12,842 nucleotides of DNA from Lutibacter sp. (lineage in GTDB: Bacteria; Bacteroidota; Bacteroidia; Flavobacteriales; Flavobacteriaceae), in assembly GCA_030599055.1 (NCBI GenBank), contig JAUVOS010000052.1, forward strand, positions 1-12,842. The letters run 5' to 3'. This document shows, piece after piece, positions 5,680-12,842 of the stretch (positions are counted from its first letter, which is position 1; every line of letters begins with the position of its first letter). The notes beneath the pieces were generated by a model, which was not told the DNA's origin, did no database searches, and was given only the letters and a program-made list of their open reading frames with translations. The translations under genes were made by a program, and so were the position numbers.

Positions 5680-6516
5680 CTAATCTATATCATCGGTATC
5701 TTCAAGGCTTTTATTATACATACTCATCGCTTTAAGGCTCATTCCCATATTTGAGAATCCGCCGTCGTGAAACAAGTTTTGCATGGTTACTTTCTTAGTA
5801 AGGTCTGAAAACATAACAATACAATAATCAGCACATTCATCTGCAGTTGCATTTCCTAGTGGCGACATTCTTTCTGTAAAATCCATCAATCCTGCTAAGT
5901 CTTTGATTCCTGAACCGGCAGTTGTTGGGGTTGGAGACTGAGAAATAGTATTTACACGGATTTTTCGTTGACGTCCATAAATGTAACCAAAGCTTCGTGC
6001 AATGGATTCCAATAAGGATTTAGCATCTGCCATATCATTGTATCCATAAAGGGTACGTTGCGCTGCAATATAGGACAAAGCAACTACGGAACCCCATTTG
6101 TTAATAGCATCTGATTTATGGGCAACTTGCAAAACTTTGTGAAAGGAAATAGCCGAAATATCGAGAGTTTTATTGAGATAACTATAATCTAAATCATTGT
6201 AAACTCTCTTTTTACGCACATTGAGTGACATACCGATCGAATGCAATACAAAATCGATTTTTCCACCTAAGACTTCCATAGAACGTTCAAAGACATGTTC
6301 TAAGTCCTTTATATTAGTAGCATCGGCGGCAATGACTTCGGCTCCACATTTCTCTGCTAATTCATCAATCTGTCCAAATCTTATTGCCACTGAAGTATTT
6401 GTTAGTGTAAATTTTGCTCCTTCTTTATGAGCTCGTTCTGCCACTTTCCAGGCAATGGATTTATTGTCAAGAGCTCCAAAAATTATCCCTCTTTTTCCTT
6501 TAAGTAAATTGTACAT
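5680..6516 (-). CDS. fabI: Enoyl-[acyl-carrier-protein] reductase (FabI type)
   Basis: A 278-residue short-chain dehydrogenase-fold enzyme that reduces trans-2-enoyl-ACP with NAD(P)H in the last step of each fatty-acid elongation cycle, in the cytoplasm. The cofactor segment G-ALDNKS-IAW (14-23) is the FabI form of the Rossmann glycine motif. LHSIG is at 91-95. The active-site pair is Tyr149 (ALSYIAAQ) and Tyr159 with Lys166 (YNDMADAK, Y-x6-K), as in FabI and unlike FabV. Length is slightly over the usual 260 because of an acidic tail ending EDTDDID. The ATG at 6516 gives the expected N-terminus MYNLLKGKRGIIFGA. It is the last gene of the minus-strand cluster, 72 bp after recN, and has its own promoter. 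Confidence 0.95.
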   Translation of the reverse strand: MYNLLKGKRGIIFGALDNKSIAWKVAERAHKEGAKFTLTNTSVAIRFGQIDELAEKCGAEVIAADATNIKDLEHVFERSMEVLGGKIDFVLHSIGMSLNVRKKRVYNDLDYSYLNKTLDISAISFHKVLQVAHKSDAINKWGSVVALSYIAAQRTLYGYNDMADAKSLLESIARSFGYIYGRQRKIRVNTISQSPTPTTAGSGIKDLAGLMDFTERMSPLGNATADECADYCIVMFSDLTKKVTMQNLFHDGGFSNMGMSLKAMSMYNKSLEDTDDID

Positions 6517-6571
6517 ATTTTAGATTTTAGATTTACAGTATTTGGTTATTAAATTTAATTTGGTTATCGGG

Positions 6572-6600
6572 CAAAAATAAACTTTTTTTTATTGTAGCAA
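6572..6600 (-). promoter_or_regulatory. fabI promoter
   Basis: On the minus strand TTG (6600-6598), inside the last codons of recN, is followed after 18 bases by TATTTTTG (6579-6572), an exact match to the Bacteroidota consensus TTG-N17-23-TAnnTTTG. The predicted start near 6565 leaves a leader of about 50 nt before the fabI ATG. This suggests fabI can be expressed independently of the genes upstream. Confidence 0.55.
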
Positions 6601-8241
6601 TTGTTTTGCGTGATTTATGGCAGTTTCCGTAATCGTTTTGCCTCCCAACATTTCTGCAATTTCAAGAACCCTTTCCTCTTTATTTAGCAATTTAATACTC
6701 GTTTTTGTCTGTTGTTTTTCGGTAAACTTGAATACTTTTAGATGTTGACTGCCACGTGCTACAATTTGTGGTACATGTGTAATAGCTACAACTTGCATAT
6801 TTGCGGCCATCAGTTGCATAATACCCGCCATTTTTAATGCAATTTCACCTGAAATACCCGAATCTATTTCATCAAAAATAATGGTTGGCAACTGGCTGTG
6901 TGCAGCCATAATTGATTTTACAGCCAACATAATCCGTGACAATTCACCGCCTGAGGCTACCTTATTAATGCTTCCCAAATGACCTCCTTTATTGGCAGTA
7001 AATAAAAATTGAATTTCATCAATACCATTTTGAAAGAAAGTATTTGTTTGATTTACAGCAATACCAAATTTAGCATGTGGCATTCCCAAATCGTGTAACA
7101 TATATGCTAAATCTTTTTCGAGACTTGAAGTTATTTTCTTTCTTTTTAAACTCAATTCTTTTCCGATTGCTCGTAATTCTTTCTTTGATTTAGCAACTTG
7201 TGCTTCTTTTTCTTTTAAAATGCTTTTGGCATTGGTTACATTAACTACTTTATCGGAAAGTTTCGATTGAATAAGCTGTAAATTTACTATCGTTTTTACT
7301 TTGTGTTTTTGAAACAGATCAAATAATAATTGGAGTCTGTTGTTGTAATTCTCTAATTCATTTTTACCAAAGCTTTCCTTTTCGGTCATAACAGATAACT
7401 CAGCTTCAATATCTTTTATTTCTATATACAGACTTTCCAATCGATCTGTTAAATATTTATAATCCTTAGAGAAATGTTTTATTTTTTCAATATTTTGCTT
7501 TACTTCATACAATTTATGGATCAATCCTTGCTCTTCATCTGACAATAAAATATACGACTCATTCAGGTTTTGTTGGATGAGTTCAATATTGTTTAATCGC
7601 TCAATTTCTCCTTCAAGTTGTTCTTGTTCGCCTTCTTTAAAGTTTGCTTTTTCTAGTTCATCCCAAAGAAAAGAATGGTAATCGTGTTGCTCCGTTTCTT
7701 GTTGAATTTTCTCTTTTAACAACTGTAACTCCTTATTTAACGTATCATATTCAAGATGCTTGCTTATAAAATTTTCTAAAAGTGATTTAGTATTTGCTAA
7801 TGAATCGAGTATTTGAAATTGAAAATTAACGTCATTCAATCGAAGTGTTTGATGTTGTGAATGTACATCAATTAGACTGCTTTGTAATTCGTTTAAAAGA
7901 CTTAATTTAACGGGTGTATCATTGATAAAAGCCCTAGACTTACCAGATGGTAATAATTCGCGTCTAATGATTGTAAGCGATTCATAGTCTAGATCATTTT
8001 GCTTAAAAAAAGAAAAAAGATTGTAATTTTCAATATTGAATTCACCTTCAATAATACATTTTCTTTGAGGATTCATCAAAGTCTTGGTATCAGCTCTATT
8101 TCCAAGGATTAAACCCAATCCTCCTAGCAGTATTGATTTACCGGCACCTGTTTCACCTGATATTGTAGAGAAACCTTTTGAAAAATCAATGCTAATATCT
8201 TCTATTAAAGCGTAATTCTGTATGCTTAATTTGGTTAGCAA
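6589..8241 (-). CDS. recN: DNA repair protein RecN
   Basis: A 550-residue SMC-like ATPase that acts in double-strand-break repair with RecA, of the usual RecN length. The N-terminal half of the ATPase has Walker A GETGAGKS at 29-36, and HSQHQTL (127-133) follows. The middle, about 160-375, is rich in Leu/Glu/Lys heptads and forms the antiparallel coiled coil. The C-terminal half has the ABC signature SGGELSR (430-436), Walker B TIIFDEID (453-460), D-loop SGISGE and the switch His489 in ITHVPQ. The start codon is TTG (8241): an in-frame TAA lies five codons upstream, no ATG is available, and the residues after TTG (LTKLSIQNYALIEDISIDF) are the normal RecN N-terminus. It follows DUF4835 after 69 bp of repeats. 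Confidence 0.95.
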   Translation of the reverse strand: MLTKLSIQNYALIEDISIDFSKGFSTISGETGAGKSILLGGLGLILGNRADTKTLMNPQRKCIIEGEFNIENYNLFSFFKQNDLDYESLTIIRRELLPSGKSRAFINDTPVKLSLLNELQSSLIDVHSQHQTLRLNDVNFQFQILDSLANTKSLLENFISKHLEYDTLNKELQLLKEKIQQETEQHDYHSFLWDELEKANFKEGEQEQLEGEIERLNNIELIQQNLNESYILLSDEEQGLIHKLYEVKQNIEKIKHFSKDYKYLTDRLESLYIEIKDIEAELSVMTEKESFGKNELENYNNRLQLLFDLFQKHKVKTIVNLQLIQSKLSDKVVNVTNAKSILKEKEAQVAKSKKELRAIGKELSLKRKKITSSLEKDLAYMLHDLGMPHAKFGIAVNQTNTFFQNGIDEIQFLFTANKGGHLGSINKVASGGELSRIMLAVKSIMAAHSQLPTIIFDEIDSGISGEIALKMAGIMQLMAANMQVVAITHVPQIVARGSQHLKVFKFTEKQQTKTSIKLLNKEERVLEIAEMLGGKTITETAINHAKQLLQ

Positions 8242-8244
8242 GGA

Positions 8245-8292
8245 GTTGAAAGTTTATAAAGTTGAAAGTTTATAAAGTTTAAAGTTTAAAAG
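8245..8292. repeat. Three tandem 16-bp repeats upstream of recN
   Basis: GTTGAAAGTTTATAAA occurs twice without a gap (8245-8260, 8261-8276), followed by a degenerate third copy GTTTAAAGTTTAAAAG (8277-8292). The array fills most of the gap between DUF4835 and recN, ends 3 bp before the recN TTG, and would form much of the leader of any recN-specific mRNA. It shares AAAGTTTATAAA with the terminator palindrome at 5574-5607. Confidence 0.7.
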
Positions 8293-8310
8293 TACTCAAA
8301 CTTCAATTAA

Positions 8311-9201
8311 TTACTTAATCTCTGCCCATTTATGAGCGTTGGTTGCAGAAATTTTATTGAGTGTACTCACTAATTCTCTTGTATCAATAGCCGGACCATC
8401 AGAAAATATTTGAACTATTTCATCTGCTTTTGCATCCATAAACACTCGTAACATATAACTTGTCATATTATTACTATACACTTTCTTTAGGCTCATAACT
8501 GCATCTAGAATCGCATTTTTTCCTTCCTTTTTATTCGCCTCCATTTTATCTAAACCGACTAAATGGTAATCGTATAATGCCTTGCGATATTCTTTGTTAT
8601 CTCTTGTCTGAAATTCTCTTATCAAATTGAATCGGTTTATTTTATTGGTATCAGATTCCCATCCTTTTTTTGAATTTGGATTTTCTACTTGACCTGCTAT
8701 TTTTTGGCAAGTTTCATAATATTTATCGCCACCATATAATTCAAAAGAATCACTATCTATTGCTAAAATAAGGTAAACATAATAAGAAACCAATGAAACC
8801 AAATCAGATTGAAACATGTTCTCATCAAAACGTATGGGTTCAAATTCTGTATAGGAAAAATTAGAGCTATTATCTTGATAATTAAATAAAGGTGTAGTGT
8901 AAATAGAATTATAAACGGGTCGTGTTGATTGCACTTGTATATTCCCCTGAAATAAATCTCCTTCGTCTTTAAGTATTGTGAAAATCATAGAACACTCAAT
9001 TCGTTCTTGCGTTTTGTATGTTTTGTCTGTCCAGCGTGTTTGATTTACAAACTCATTTAAAGACGATTCTAATGTTTTAAATAACTGATTACTACCGTCA
9101 GGCAAACGATCAGCATTGACAATAACTTTACAGTTTAACTCTTGGGCATTGAAGTTTATAGAAAAAAATAATAAACTTAAAACGAATAGTAACTTATGCA
9201 T
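8311..9201 (-). CDS. DUF4835 family exported protein
   Basis: A 296-residue protein with a clear signal peptide (MHKLLFVLSLLFFSINFNAQ, cleavage likely after NAQ), so it is exported to the periplasm or beyond. The mature start ELNCKVIVNADRLPDGSNQLFKTLESSLNEFVNQTRWTD is the hallmark of the DUF4835 family, which in Bacteroidota regularly follows coaBC. No catalytic motif is visible and no function is established that I can name. Its ATG lies inside the last codons of coaBC (8-bp overlap, ATGCATAA), which indicates translational coupling. The combination of RNA polymerase omega, CoaBC, BamD and this protein in one operon hints at an envelope role, but that is inference only. Confidence 0.85.
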   Translation of the reverse strand: MHKLLFVLSLLFFSINFNAQELNCKVIVNADRLPDGSNQLFKTLESSLNEFVNQTRWTDKTYKTQERIECSMIFTILKDEGDLFQGNIQVQSTRPVYNSIYTTPLFNYQDNSSNFSYTEFEPIRFDENMFQSDLVSLVSYYVYLILAIDSDSFELYGGDKYYETCQKIAGQVENPNSKKGWESDTNKINRFNLIREFQTRDNKEYRKALYDYHLVGLDKMEANKKEGKNAILDAVMSLKKVYSNNMTSYMLRVFMDAKADEIVQIFSDGPAIDTRELVSTLNKISATNAHKWAEIK

Positions 9202-10405
9202 CTAATTTAGGTATTATATAGTTAAAAATATCTACTGCAACTTCTGCTTTAGATTTGAGACTAAATTCGGAAATTTTTTCGGATTTGTCAATAATACTTA
9301 TTTTGTTGGTATCTTTTTTAAAACCGGCTCCTTTATCTTGCAATGAGTTGAGCACAATGGCATCTAAATTTTTTCTTTTTATTTTTTTAATAGCATTTTG
9401 TACTTCATTATCTGTTTCTAGAGCAAAACCTATTAATAATTGTTTTTGTTTTTGTCGTCCCATCTCTTCCAAAATATCACGAGTAGGCGTTAGTTTTATT
9501 GTTAAAGTCTCTCCTGATTTTTTTATTTTATGCGTGGCAACTTCAGCGGGTTTAAAATCTGCTACGGCTGCAGCAGCTATGGCAATATCTGTGTTATCAT
9601 AGAATTTAAAAACCGCTTTATACATTTGCTCTGCACTTATTACATCGACTCTTTCAATAGGTAAACCAGCGCAATTCTGGGAAGAAGGTCCTGATATAAT
9701 AGTAACTTCTGCTCCTAATCTTGCGGCTTGTTTTGCCAGTTCAAATCCCATTTTTCCGGAAGAATGATTTCCAATATAACGTACAGGGTCTATTGCTTCG
9801 TATGTAGGACCTGCGGTAATTAGTACTTTTTTCTGATAAAGTGGCAAAGATGCTTTAATATGCTTTTCCATAAAAGCAAAAATCGTCTCGGGTTCAGACA
9901 TACGTCCTTTTCCTTCGAGACCACTCGCCAAAAATCCGGTTTCAGCCGGAATTATGATATTTCCATAAGAAGTTAAAACTCGTAAACTCTCTTTTGTAGA
10001 AGGATGTTTATACATATCCAAATCCATTGCAGGAGCTACAAAAACAGGGCATTTTGCAGAAATATAGGCAGCAATTAATAAGTTATCTGCTGTACCTTTA
10101 TGCATTTTAGACATGGTATTTGCCGTAGCCGGAGCAATAATCATATAGTCAGCCCAAAGCCCTAAATCGACATGGCTGTTCCATACTTCTTTGTCTTTAT
10201 CATCATTAATAAATTCTGTATAGACAGGATTATTAGAAAGGACAGACAAGGTAAGCGGTGTAATAAAATCAGTAGCACTAGGAGTCATCACCACCTTAAC
10301 ATCAGCGCCTGCTTTAATAAACAAACGTGTGAGGTGAGCCGTTTTGTAGGCAGCTATGCCTGCGGTAACGCCCAATAGGATATTTTTACCGCTAAAAATT
10401 GACAT
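9194..10405 (-). CDS. coaBC: Bifunctional phosphopantothenoylcysteine decarboxylase / phosphopantothenate-cysteine ligase
   Basis: A 403-residue fusion catalysing two consecutive steps of coenzyme A synthesis in the cytoplasm. The N-terminal FMN-dependent decarboxylase (CoaC, about 1-185) has GVTAGIAAYK (12-21), catalytic His78 in NSHVDLG, the flavin segment APATANTMSK (91-100) and PAMDLDM (125-131). The ligase (CoaB, about 190-403) has ITAGPTYEAIDPVRYIGNHSSGKMG (196-220; Asn213 is the counterpart of the E. coli acyl-cytidylate residue Asn210) and the KIKK motif (293-296). Two CoaC positions differ from E. coli: Asn125 is Asp128 and Cys158 is Ser161 (ASGLEGKGRM), all at a constant +3 offset. 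The ATG overlaps the stop of the upstream omega gene by one base (TAATG), and the 3' end overlaps DUF4835 by 8 bp. Confidence 0.96.
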   Translation of the reverse strand: MSIFSGKNILLGVTAGIAAYKTAHLTRLFIKAGADVKVVMTPSATDFITPLTLSVLSNNPVYTEFINDDKDKEVWNSHVDLGLWADYMIIAPATANTMSKMHKGTADNLLIAAYISAKCPVFVAPAMDLDMYKHPSTKESLRVLTSYGNIIIPAETGFLASGLEGKGRMSEPETIFAFMEKHIKASLPLYQKKVLITAGPTYEAIDPVRYIGNHSSGKMGFELAKQAARLGAEVTIISGPSSQNCAGLPIERVDVISAEQMYKAVFKFYDNTDIAIAAAAVADFKPAEVATHKIKKSGETLTIKLTPTRDILEEMGRQKQKQLLIGFALETDNEVQNAIKKIKRKNLDAIVLNSLQDKGAGFKKDTNKISIIDKSEKISEFSLKSKAEVAVDIFNYIIPKLDA

Positions 10406-10737
10406 TAGAATTCGTCTTTAATATCGTTAGGATTTCGATAATATATACTTTCATTTAGCCATTCTTCTACAGCCATTGCAGTTGGTTTTGGAAGACGTTC
10501 ATAGAATTTTGAAATTTCAATTTGTTCTTTGTTTTCAAAAATTTCTTCTAAGCCTTCATTGTGCGTTTCAAACTCCTTTAACTTTGCTGTTAATTCTTCT
10601 TTCAAATCACCACCAATTTGCTCTGCTCTTTTTGCGATGATACTTATCGTTTCATAGATATTGCCTGTTTTTTCAGAAAGCTTTTCTCTATTGTGTGTAA
10701 CGGTAGTTTTAGGTGCTTTTAAGTCTTTAAAATCCAT
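10405..10737 (-). CDS. rpoZ: RNA polymerase omega subunit-like protein (RpoZ/Rpb6 family)
   Basis: A 110-residue protein from the chosen ATG at 10737. The segment VTHNREKLSEKTGNIYETISIIAKRAEQIG matches the omega/Rpb6 core, where T..R......GN.YE...I...RA.Q is conserved; omega helps assembly and stability of RNA polymerase. The C-terminal part (KFYERLPKPTAMAVEEWLNESIYYRNPND) is the extension typical of Bacteroidota members and absent from E. coli omega. An in-frame ATG at 10764 would add MQVQLNNKQ and overlap bamD by 23 bp. I prefer 10737 because MDFKDLKAP resembles the family N-terminus and leaves a 4-bp gap after the bamD stop. The stop TAA shares one base with the coaBC start. Confidence 0.85.
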   Translation of the reverse strand: MDFKDLKAPKTTVTHNREKLSEKTGNIYETISIIAKRAEQIGGDLKEELTAKLKEFETHNEGLEEIFENKEQIEISKFYERLPKPTAMAVEEWLNESIYYRNPNDIKDEF

Positions 10738-10741
10738 TTGT

Positions 10742-11557
10742 TTATTGTTTAGTTGTACTTGCAATCTGTACTAATTCGTTTTTAAGATTCTTTCTTAGTT
10801 TTTCAATTTCATCTTTATATTTTGTATCACTAAAATTGTATTCTAATCTTTTTATTGATTTTAGCGCTTCTTTGATACGTTCTTCTTTTTTAGATGCCAC
10901 ACTTTTAATTGCCAAATCATAGGATGCTTTGGATTTATAGTACAAAGCATCTTCTTTAAATGAAGTTCCTAAATTATCTGATAAAAAATTATCAAAAGCG
11001 ATAATTGCTGCTTTATAATTTGATGTATGATAATACTGATAGGCTATATCAAAGGATTTTTGTTCTAAAAGTAGTTGCATTTCATTAACATACTTGTTTG
11101 CCTCAGGAATTTTATCAGATTCAGGATAGGCGTCAATAAATTTTTGGTAGGCTGCAATTGCAGTTATCGTATCTGATTGATCTAGACTTGAACGAGGAAT
11201 CGACAGATAATAACATTGTGCTGACAGATAAGATGCCTCTTCTTTTTTAGTGCTTTTTGGATAGTTTTTAGTAAACCTATCAAAATGGTAGGCTGCTAAA
11301 AGATAATTTTTTGATTGATAATAAGCATCTGAAAGCATGTATTGTACACGTTCCATCTGTGGTTTCCCTCGATACGCCGGTATTATTTTTTCAAAAAGTT
11401 GAATTGATTTATTAAACTTTCCTTCCTCATACAACTCGGTTGCTAAAGTGTATTGTTCTACACTTGTCCCTTTATTTAAAACCTTTGTGAAATCACCACA
11501 TGATGTTAAAACCAACGTGAATAAAAAAATAAAGATTATGTGTTTAATTTTTAGCAT
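10742..11557 (-). CDS. bamD: Outer membrane protein assembly factor BamD
   Basis: A 271-residue lipoprotein with signal peptide and lipobox LVLTSC (Cys20). The mature part carries TPR-like helical repeats, for example YTLATELYEEGKFNKSIQLFEKIIPAYRG (about 36-64), LSDAYYQSKNYLLAAYHFDRFTKNYPKS (about 75-102), a third with AIAAYQKFIDAYPES, and a fourth with AIIAFDNFLSDN. This is the BamD/YfiO layout, and the length fits. BamD sits on the periplasmic face of the outer membrane and works with BamA in inserting beta-barrel proteins. It is the first gene of the probable operon with omega, coaBC and DUF4835; its stop is 4 bp before the omega start. The ATG at 11557 is preceded almost directly by an exact TAnnTTTG element. 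Confidence 0.92.
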   Translation of the reverse strand: MLKIKHIIFIFLFTLVLTSCGDFTKVLNKGTSVEQYTLATELYEEGKFNKSIQLFEKIIPAYRGKPQMERVQYMLSDAYYQSKNYLLAAYHFDRFTKNYPKSTKKEEASYLSAQCYYLSIPRSSLDQSDTITAIAAYQKFIDAYPESDKIPEANKYVNEMQLLLEQKSFDIAYQYYHTSNYKAAIIAFDNFLSDNLGTSFKEDALYYKSKASYDLAIKSVASKKEERIKEALKSIKRLEYNFSDTKYKDEIEKLRKNLKNELVQIASTTKQ

Positions 11558-11561
11558 TTTG

Positions 11562-11569
11562 CAAAAGTA
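11562..11569 (-). promoter_or_regulatory. bamD promoter -7 element, close to the start codon
   Basis: On the minus strand TACTTTTG is an exact TAnnTTTG match, ending only 4 bases before the bamD ATG. At -33 there is ATG in place of TTG with a 21-base spacer. A start site 5-8 bases downstream would fall on or next to the start codon, so the mRNA would be leaderless or nearly so. Confidence 0.5.
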
Positions 11570-11645
11570 CTTATTTTAGTTGAAATTATACATTTTAAGA
11601 TATGATATTTACAGTTTGGCAGTGATTACTCACCCATTTTTTTCT

Positions 11646-11669
11646 CGCAAAGGCGCTAAGACGCTAAGT
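11646..11669. repeat. CGCWAAG octamer array
   Basis: Three consecutive 8-mers CGCAAAGG, CGCTAAGA, CGCTAAGT. The same unit appears, more degenerate, at 5549-5587. This is a repeat type I know from intergenic DNA of many Flavobacteriia; its function is not established. Confidence 0.65.
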
Positions 11670-11909
11670 TAATTTGATAGTAATTAAGCAAAGTGTTCAA
11701 AATATTTTGCGTCCCTTGCATTTTTCATTAAATATAATGTCTCTCTTTCCTTTGTGTGAAACTTACGGCTGAACAATTACACCTGAGAGTACTAAGATTT
11801 TTTAACCTCTTCAGTGGTTCCCATAAATATCAAGATGCAAAAATAATAATGCAAGACAAACATACTGTAAAAGCGCTACTAAAAGTTTGTTAATTGTACT
11901 ATCTATATT

Positions 11910-12413
11910 CTATACTTGATCTTGTGGAAACATCGTTTTAATATCTTTATCAAACATATAGAACCCACTTTTTGTATCAGCAATTAAATTTATTTTATCG
12001 AGAATAGTACGTGCTGTTGCTTCTTCTTCAATTTGTTCTGCTACATACCATTGTAAAAAATTATGTGTGGCATAATCTTTTTCCGTAAAGGTAATATCGA
12101 CCAAATCATTGATTGATTTAGAAACAAATATCTCGTGGCTGAGTACGGTTTCAAACATTTTTTCAGGTGTTTTAAAATCTTTAGGTGGTGCCACTAAATC
12201 AGTAATGATTGCATGACCTCCTCTTTCGTTTACATACTTAACTATTTTAAGCATGTGCATCCGTTCTTCGTCTGCATGTGCATACATAAACTCAGCGATA
12301 CCGCTATATCCCTTAGTTTCTGACCAAGAAGCCATAGATAAATAAATTTGTGATGATTCGGCTTCTAGTCTTATTTGTTTGTTTAAAGCTGTTTCGATTT
12401 TTTTTGAAAGCAT
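11910..12413 (-). CDS. ftnA: Non-heme ferritin (FtnA type)
   Basis: A 167-residue four-helix-bundle ferritin of the usual bacterial length, forming the 24-subunit iron store. The di-iron ferroxidase ligands are all present and fall at the same numbers as in E. coli FtnA: Glu17, Glu50, His53, Glu94, Gln127 and Glu130, plus Glu126 and Glu129 for the third iron site. Motifs are RLEAESSQIYL (15-25), HADEERMHM (46-54) and QWYVAEQIEEEA (121-132). The lack of a heme-binding Met at the bacterioferritin position, and overall similarity, point to FtnA rather than Bfr or Dps. It oxidises ferrous iron and stores the ferric mineral in the cytoplasm. It sits between dapA and bamD on the same strand with 112 and 352 bp gaps, so it is probably transcribed on its own. 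Confidence 0.95.
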   Translation of the reverse strand: MLSKKIETALNKQIRLEAESSQIYLSMASWSETKGYSGIAEFMYAHADEERMHMLKIVKYVNERGGHAIITDLVAPPKDFKTPEKMFETVLSHEIFVSKSINDLVDITFTEKDYATHNFLQWYVAEQIEEEATARTILDKINLIADTKSGFYMFDKDIKTMFPQDQV

Positions 12414-12525
12414 TGTTAGTTATTTTTCAGTTATTAATTGTTGTTCTTTATTTTTTAGCAGACTTTGTGCGGCTCCGATAAATCTCGAAACAAAATATGT
12501 TTGTTGGTAAAAGTAAAGTATATTT

Positions 12526-12842
12526 TTAATACTTTTTTAAAAACTCTTTTATTTTTTCTTGTAATCCTTCTGTTGCTGACATCAAAGGTAATCGTAAAAC
12601 GTTGTCACAAAAACCTTGTTCGTTAAGCATGGCTTTGATTCCTGTGGGATTTCCTTCCTCAAAGATCAAATCAATAGATTCCATTAGTTTGTAATGTATA
12701 TCAAAGGCTTCTTTTGATTTCCCTTTTAAACCTAGAATAATCATGTTTGAAAAATCTTTAGGTAGGCCTTGTGCGATCACAGAAATCACTCCTGCTCCAC
12801 CAGCGAGTGTCAGTGGCAAAGCTAATAAATCGTCACCAGAAA
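12526..12842 (-). CDS. dapA: 4-hydroxy-tetrahydrodipicolinate synthase, C-terminal part (partial)
   Basis: The frame is open to the right edge of the window, so the start lies outside and only the last 105 residues are seen. The fragment starts SGDDLLALPLTLAGGAGVISVIAQGLPKDF, the conserved SGDD...GG.GVISV segment of the DapA (beta/alpha)8 barrel, followed by the C-terminal helices with NPTGIKAMLNEQG and LRLPLM. DapA condenses pyruvate with aspartate semialdehyde, the first committed step to lysine and diaminopimelate. The related N-acetylneuraminate lyase is less likely given GNPTGIKAML and LRLPL. The catalytic Lys and Tyr are beyond the edge and cannot be checked. A small stem (AAGTAT 12516-12521 / ATACTT 12529-12534) overlaps the stop codon. 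Confidence 0.9.
   Translation of the reverse strand, partial: SGDDLLALPLTLAGGAGVISVIAQGLPKDFSNMIILGLKGKSKEAFDIHYKLMESIDLIFEEGNPTGIKAMLNEQGFCDNVLRLPLMSATEGLQEKIKEFLKKY

Larger units (their letters stand above)
11558..11909. other. Intergenic region between ferritin and bamD, decayed repeats
   Basis: These 352 bp hold no open reading frame that I can support. From the bamD side there is the bamD promoter, the CGCWAAG array at 11646-11669, and then DNA that reads like worn copies of the same repeat type (GCAAAGTG at 11688, TTTGCGTCCCTTGC around 11706). Near the ferritin stop, ACAAAC (11856-11861) and GTTTGT (11885-11890) could form a weak stem, but it lacks a T run; no clear ferritin terminator is visible. 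Confidence 0.5.

Noticed and set aside
10738..10764. Upstream ATG for the omega-like gene
   Set aside because: It would add nine residues unlike the family start and overlap bamD by 23 bp; the ATG at 10737 fits better, though the longer form is not excluded.
12526..12842. N-acetylneuraminate lyase instead of DapA
   Set aside because: The SGDD...GVISV segment and the NPTGIKAML/LRLPL end fit DapA better; the catalytic part is off the window so a small doubt remains.

Overview
The window looks like an AT-rich chromosome of the Bacteroidota, most likely class Flavobacteriia. The reasons are the run bamD, rpoZ-like, coaBC, DUF4835, recN, which I recognise as typical of that class; two exact matches to the Bacteroidota promoter element TAnnTTTG upstream of bamD and fabI; and two kinds of short dispersed repeat (CGCWAAG arrays and the CACTGAGCGGAGTCGAAGTG type) common in these genomes. 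I see no rRNA, tRNA or CRISPR array and no intact transposase gene.

Layout. Positions 1-357 (+) hold the 3' end of a metal/siderophore-type ABC transporter binding protein. Its stop codon directly abuts the stop of a decayed GNAT-like acetyltransferase gene on the other strand (358-1642, -). That pseudogene carries an in-frame stop, a homopolymer frameshift and an insert of about 150 bp full of hairpins. Next come two same-strand genes: a chagasin-type (I42) cysteine-protease inhibitor (1819-2226) downstream of a secreted papain-like C1 peptidase (2369-4114). They look like an exported protease with its partner inhibitor, which is the most interesting protein-level observation here. A 282-bp divergent intergenic region with two clean palindromes separates the peptidase from an acyl-CoA dehydrogenase (4397-5539, +).

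A convergent junction follows, with a 34-bp perfect palindrome used as terminator and two repeat families. The rest is a long minus-strand housekeeping cluster. In transcription order it is dapA (partial, off the right edge), ferritin, bamD, rpoZ-like omega, coaBC, DUF4835, recN, fabI. From bamD to DUF4835 the genes are overlapping or nearly touching and are probably one operon, starting from a promoter so close to the bamD ATG that the mRNA may be leaderless. recN starts at TTG behind a tandem 16-bp repeat. fabI has its own good promoter at the end of recN.

Together the cluster serves cell-envelope assembly (BamD, FabI), coenzyme A supply (CoaBC), transcription (omega), DNA repair (RecN), lysine/peptidoglycan precursor synthesis (DapA) and iron storage (ferritin). 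The left third is the accessory, more decayed part. Gaps longer than 300 bp: only 11558-11909, which holds decayed repeats and the bamD promoter. All family assignments are by eye from motifs; no database search was run.
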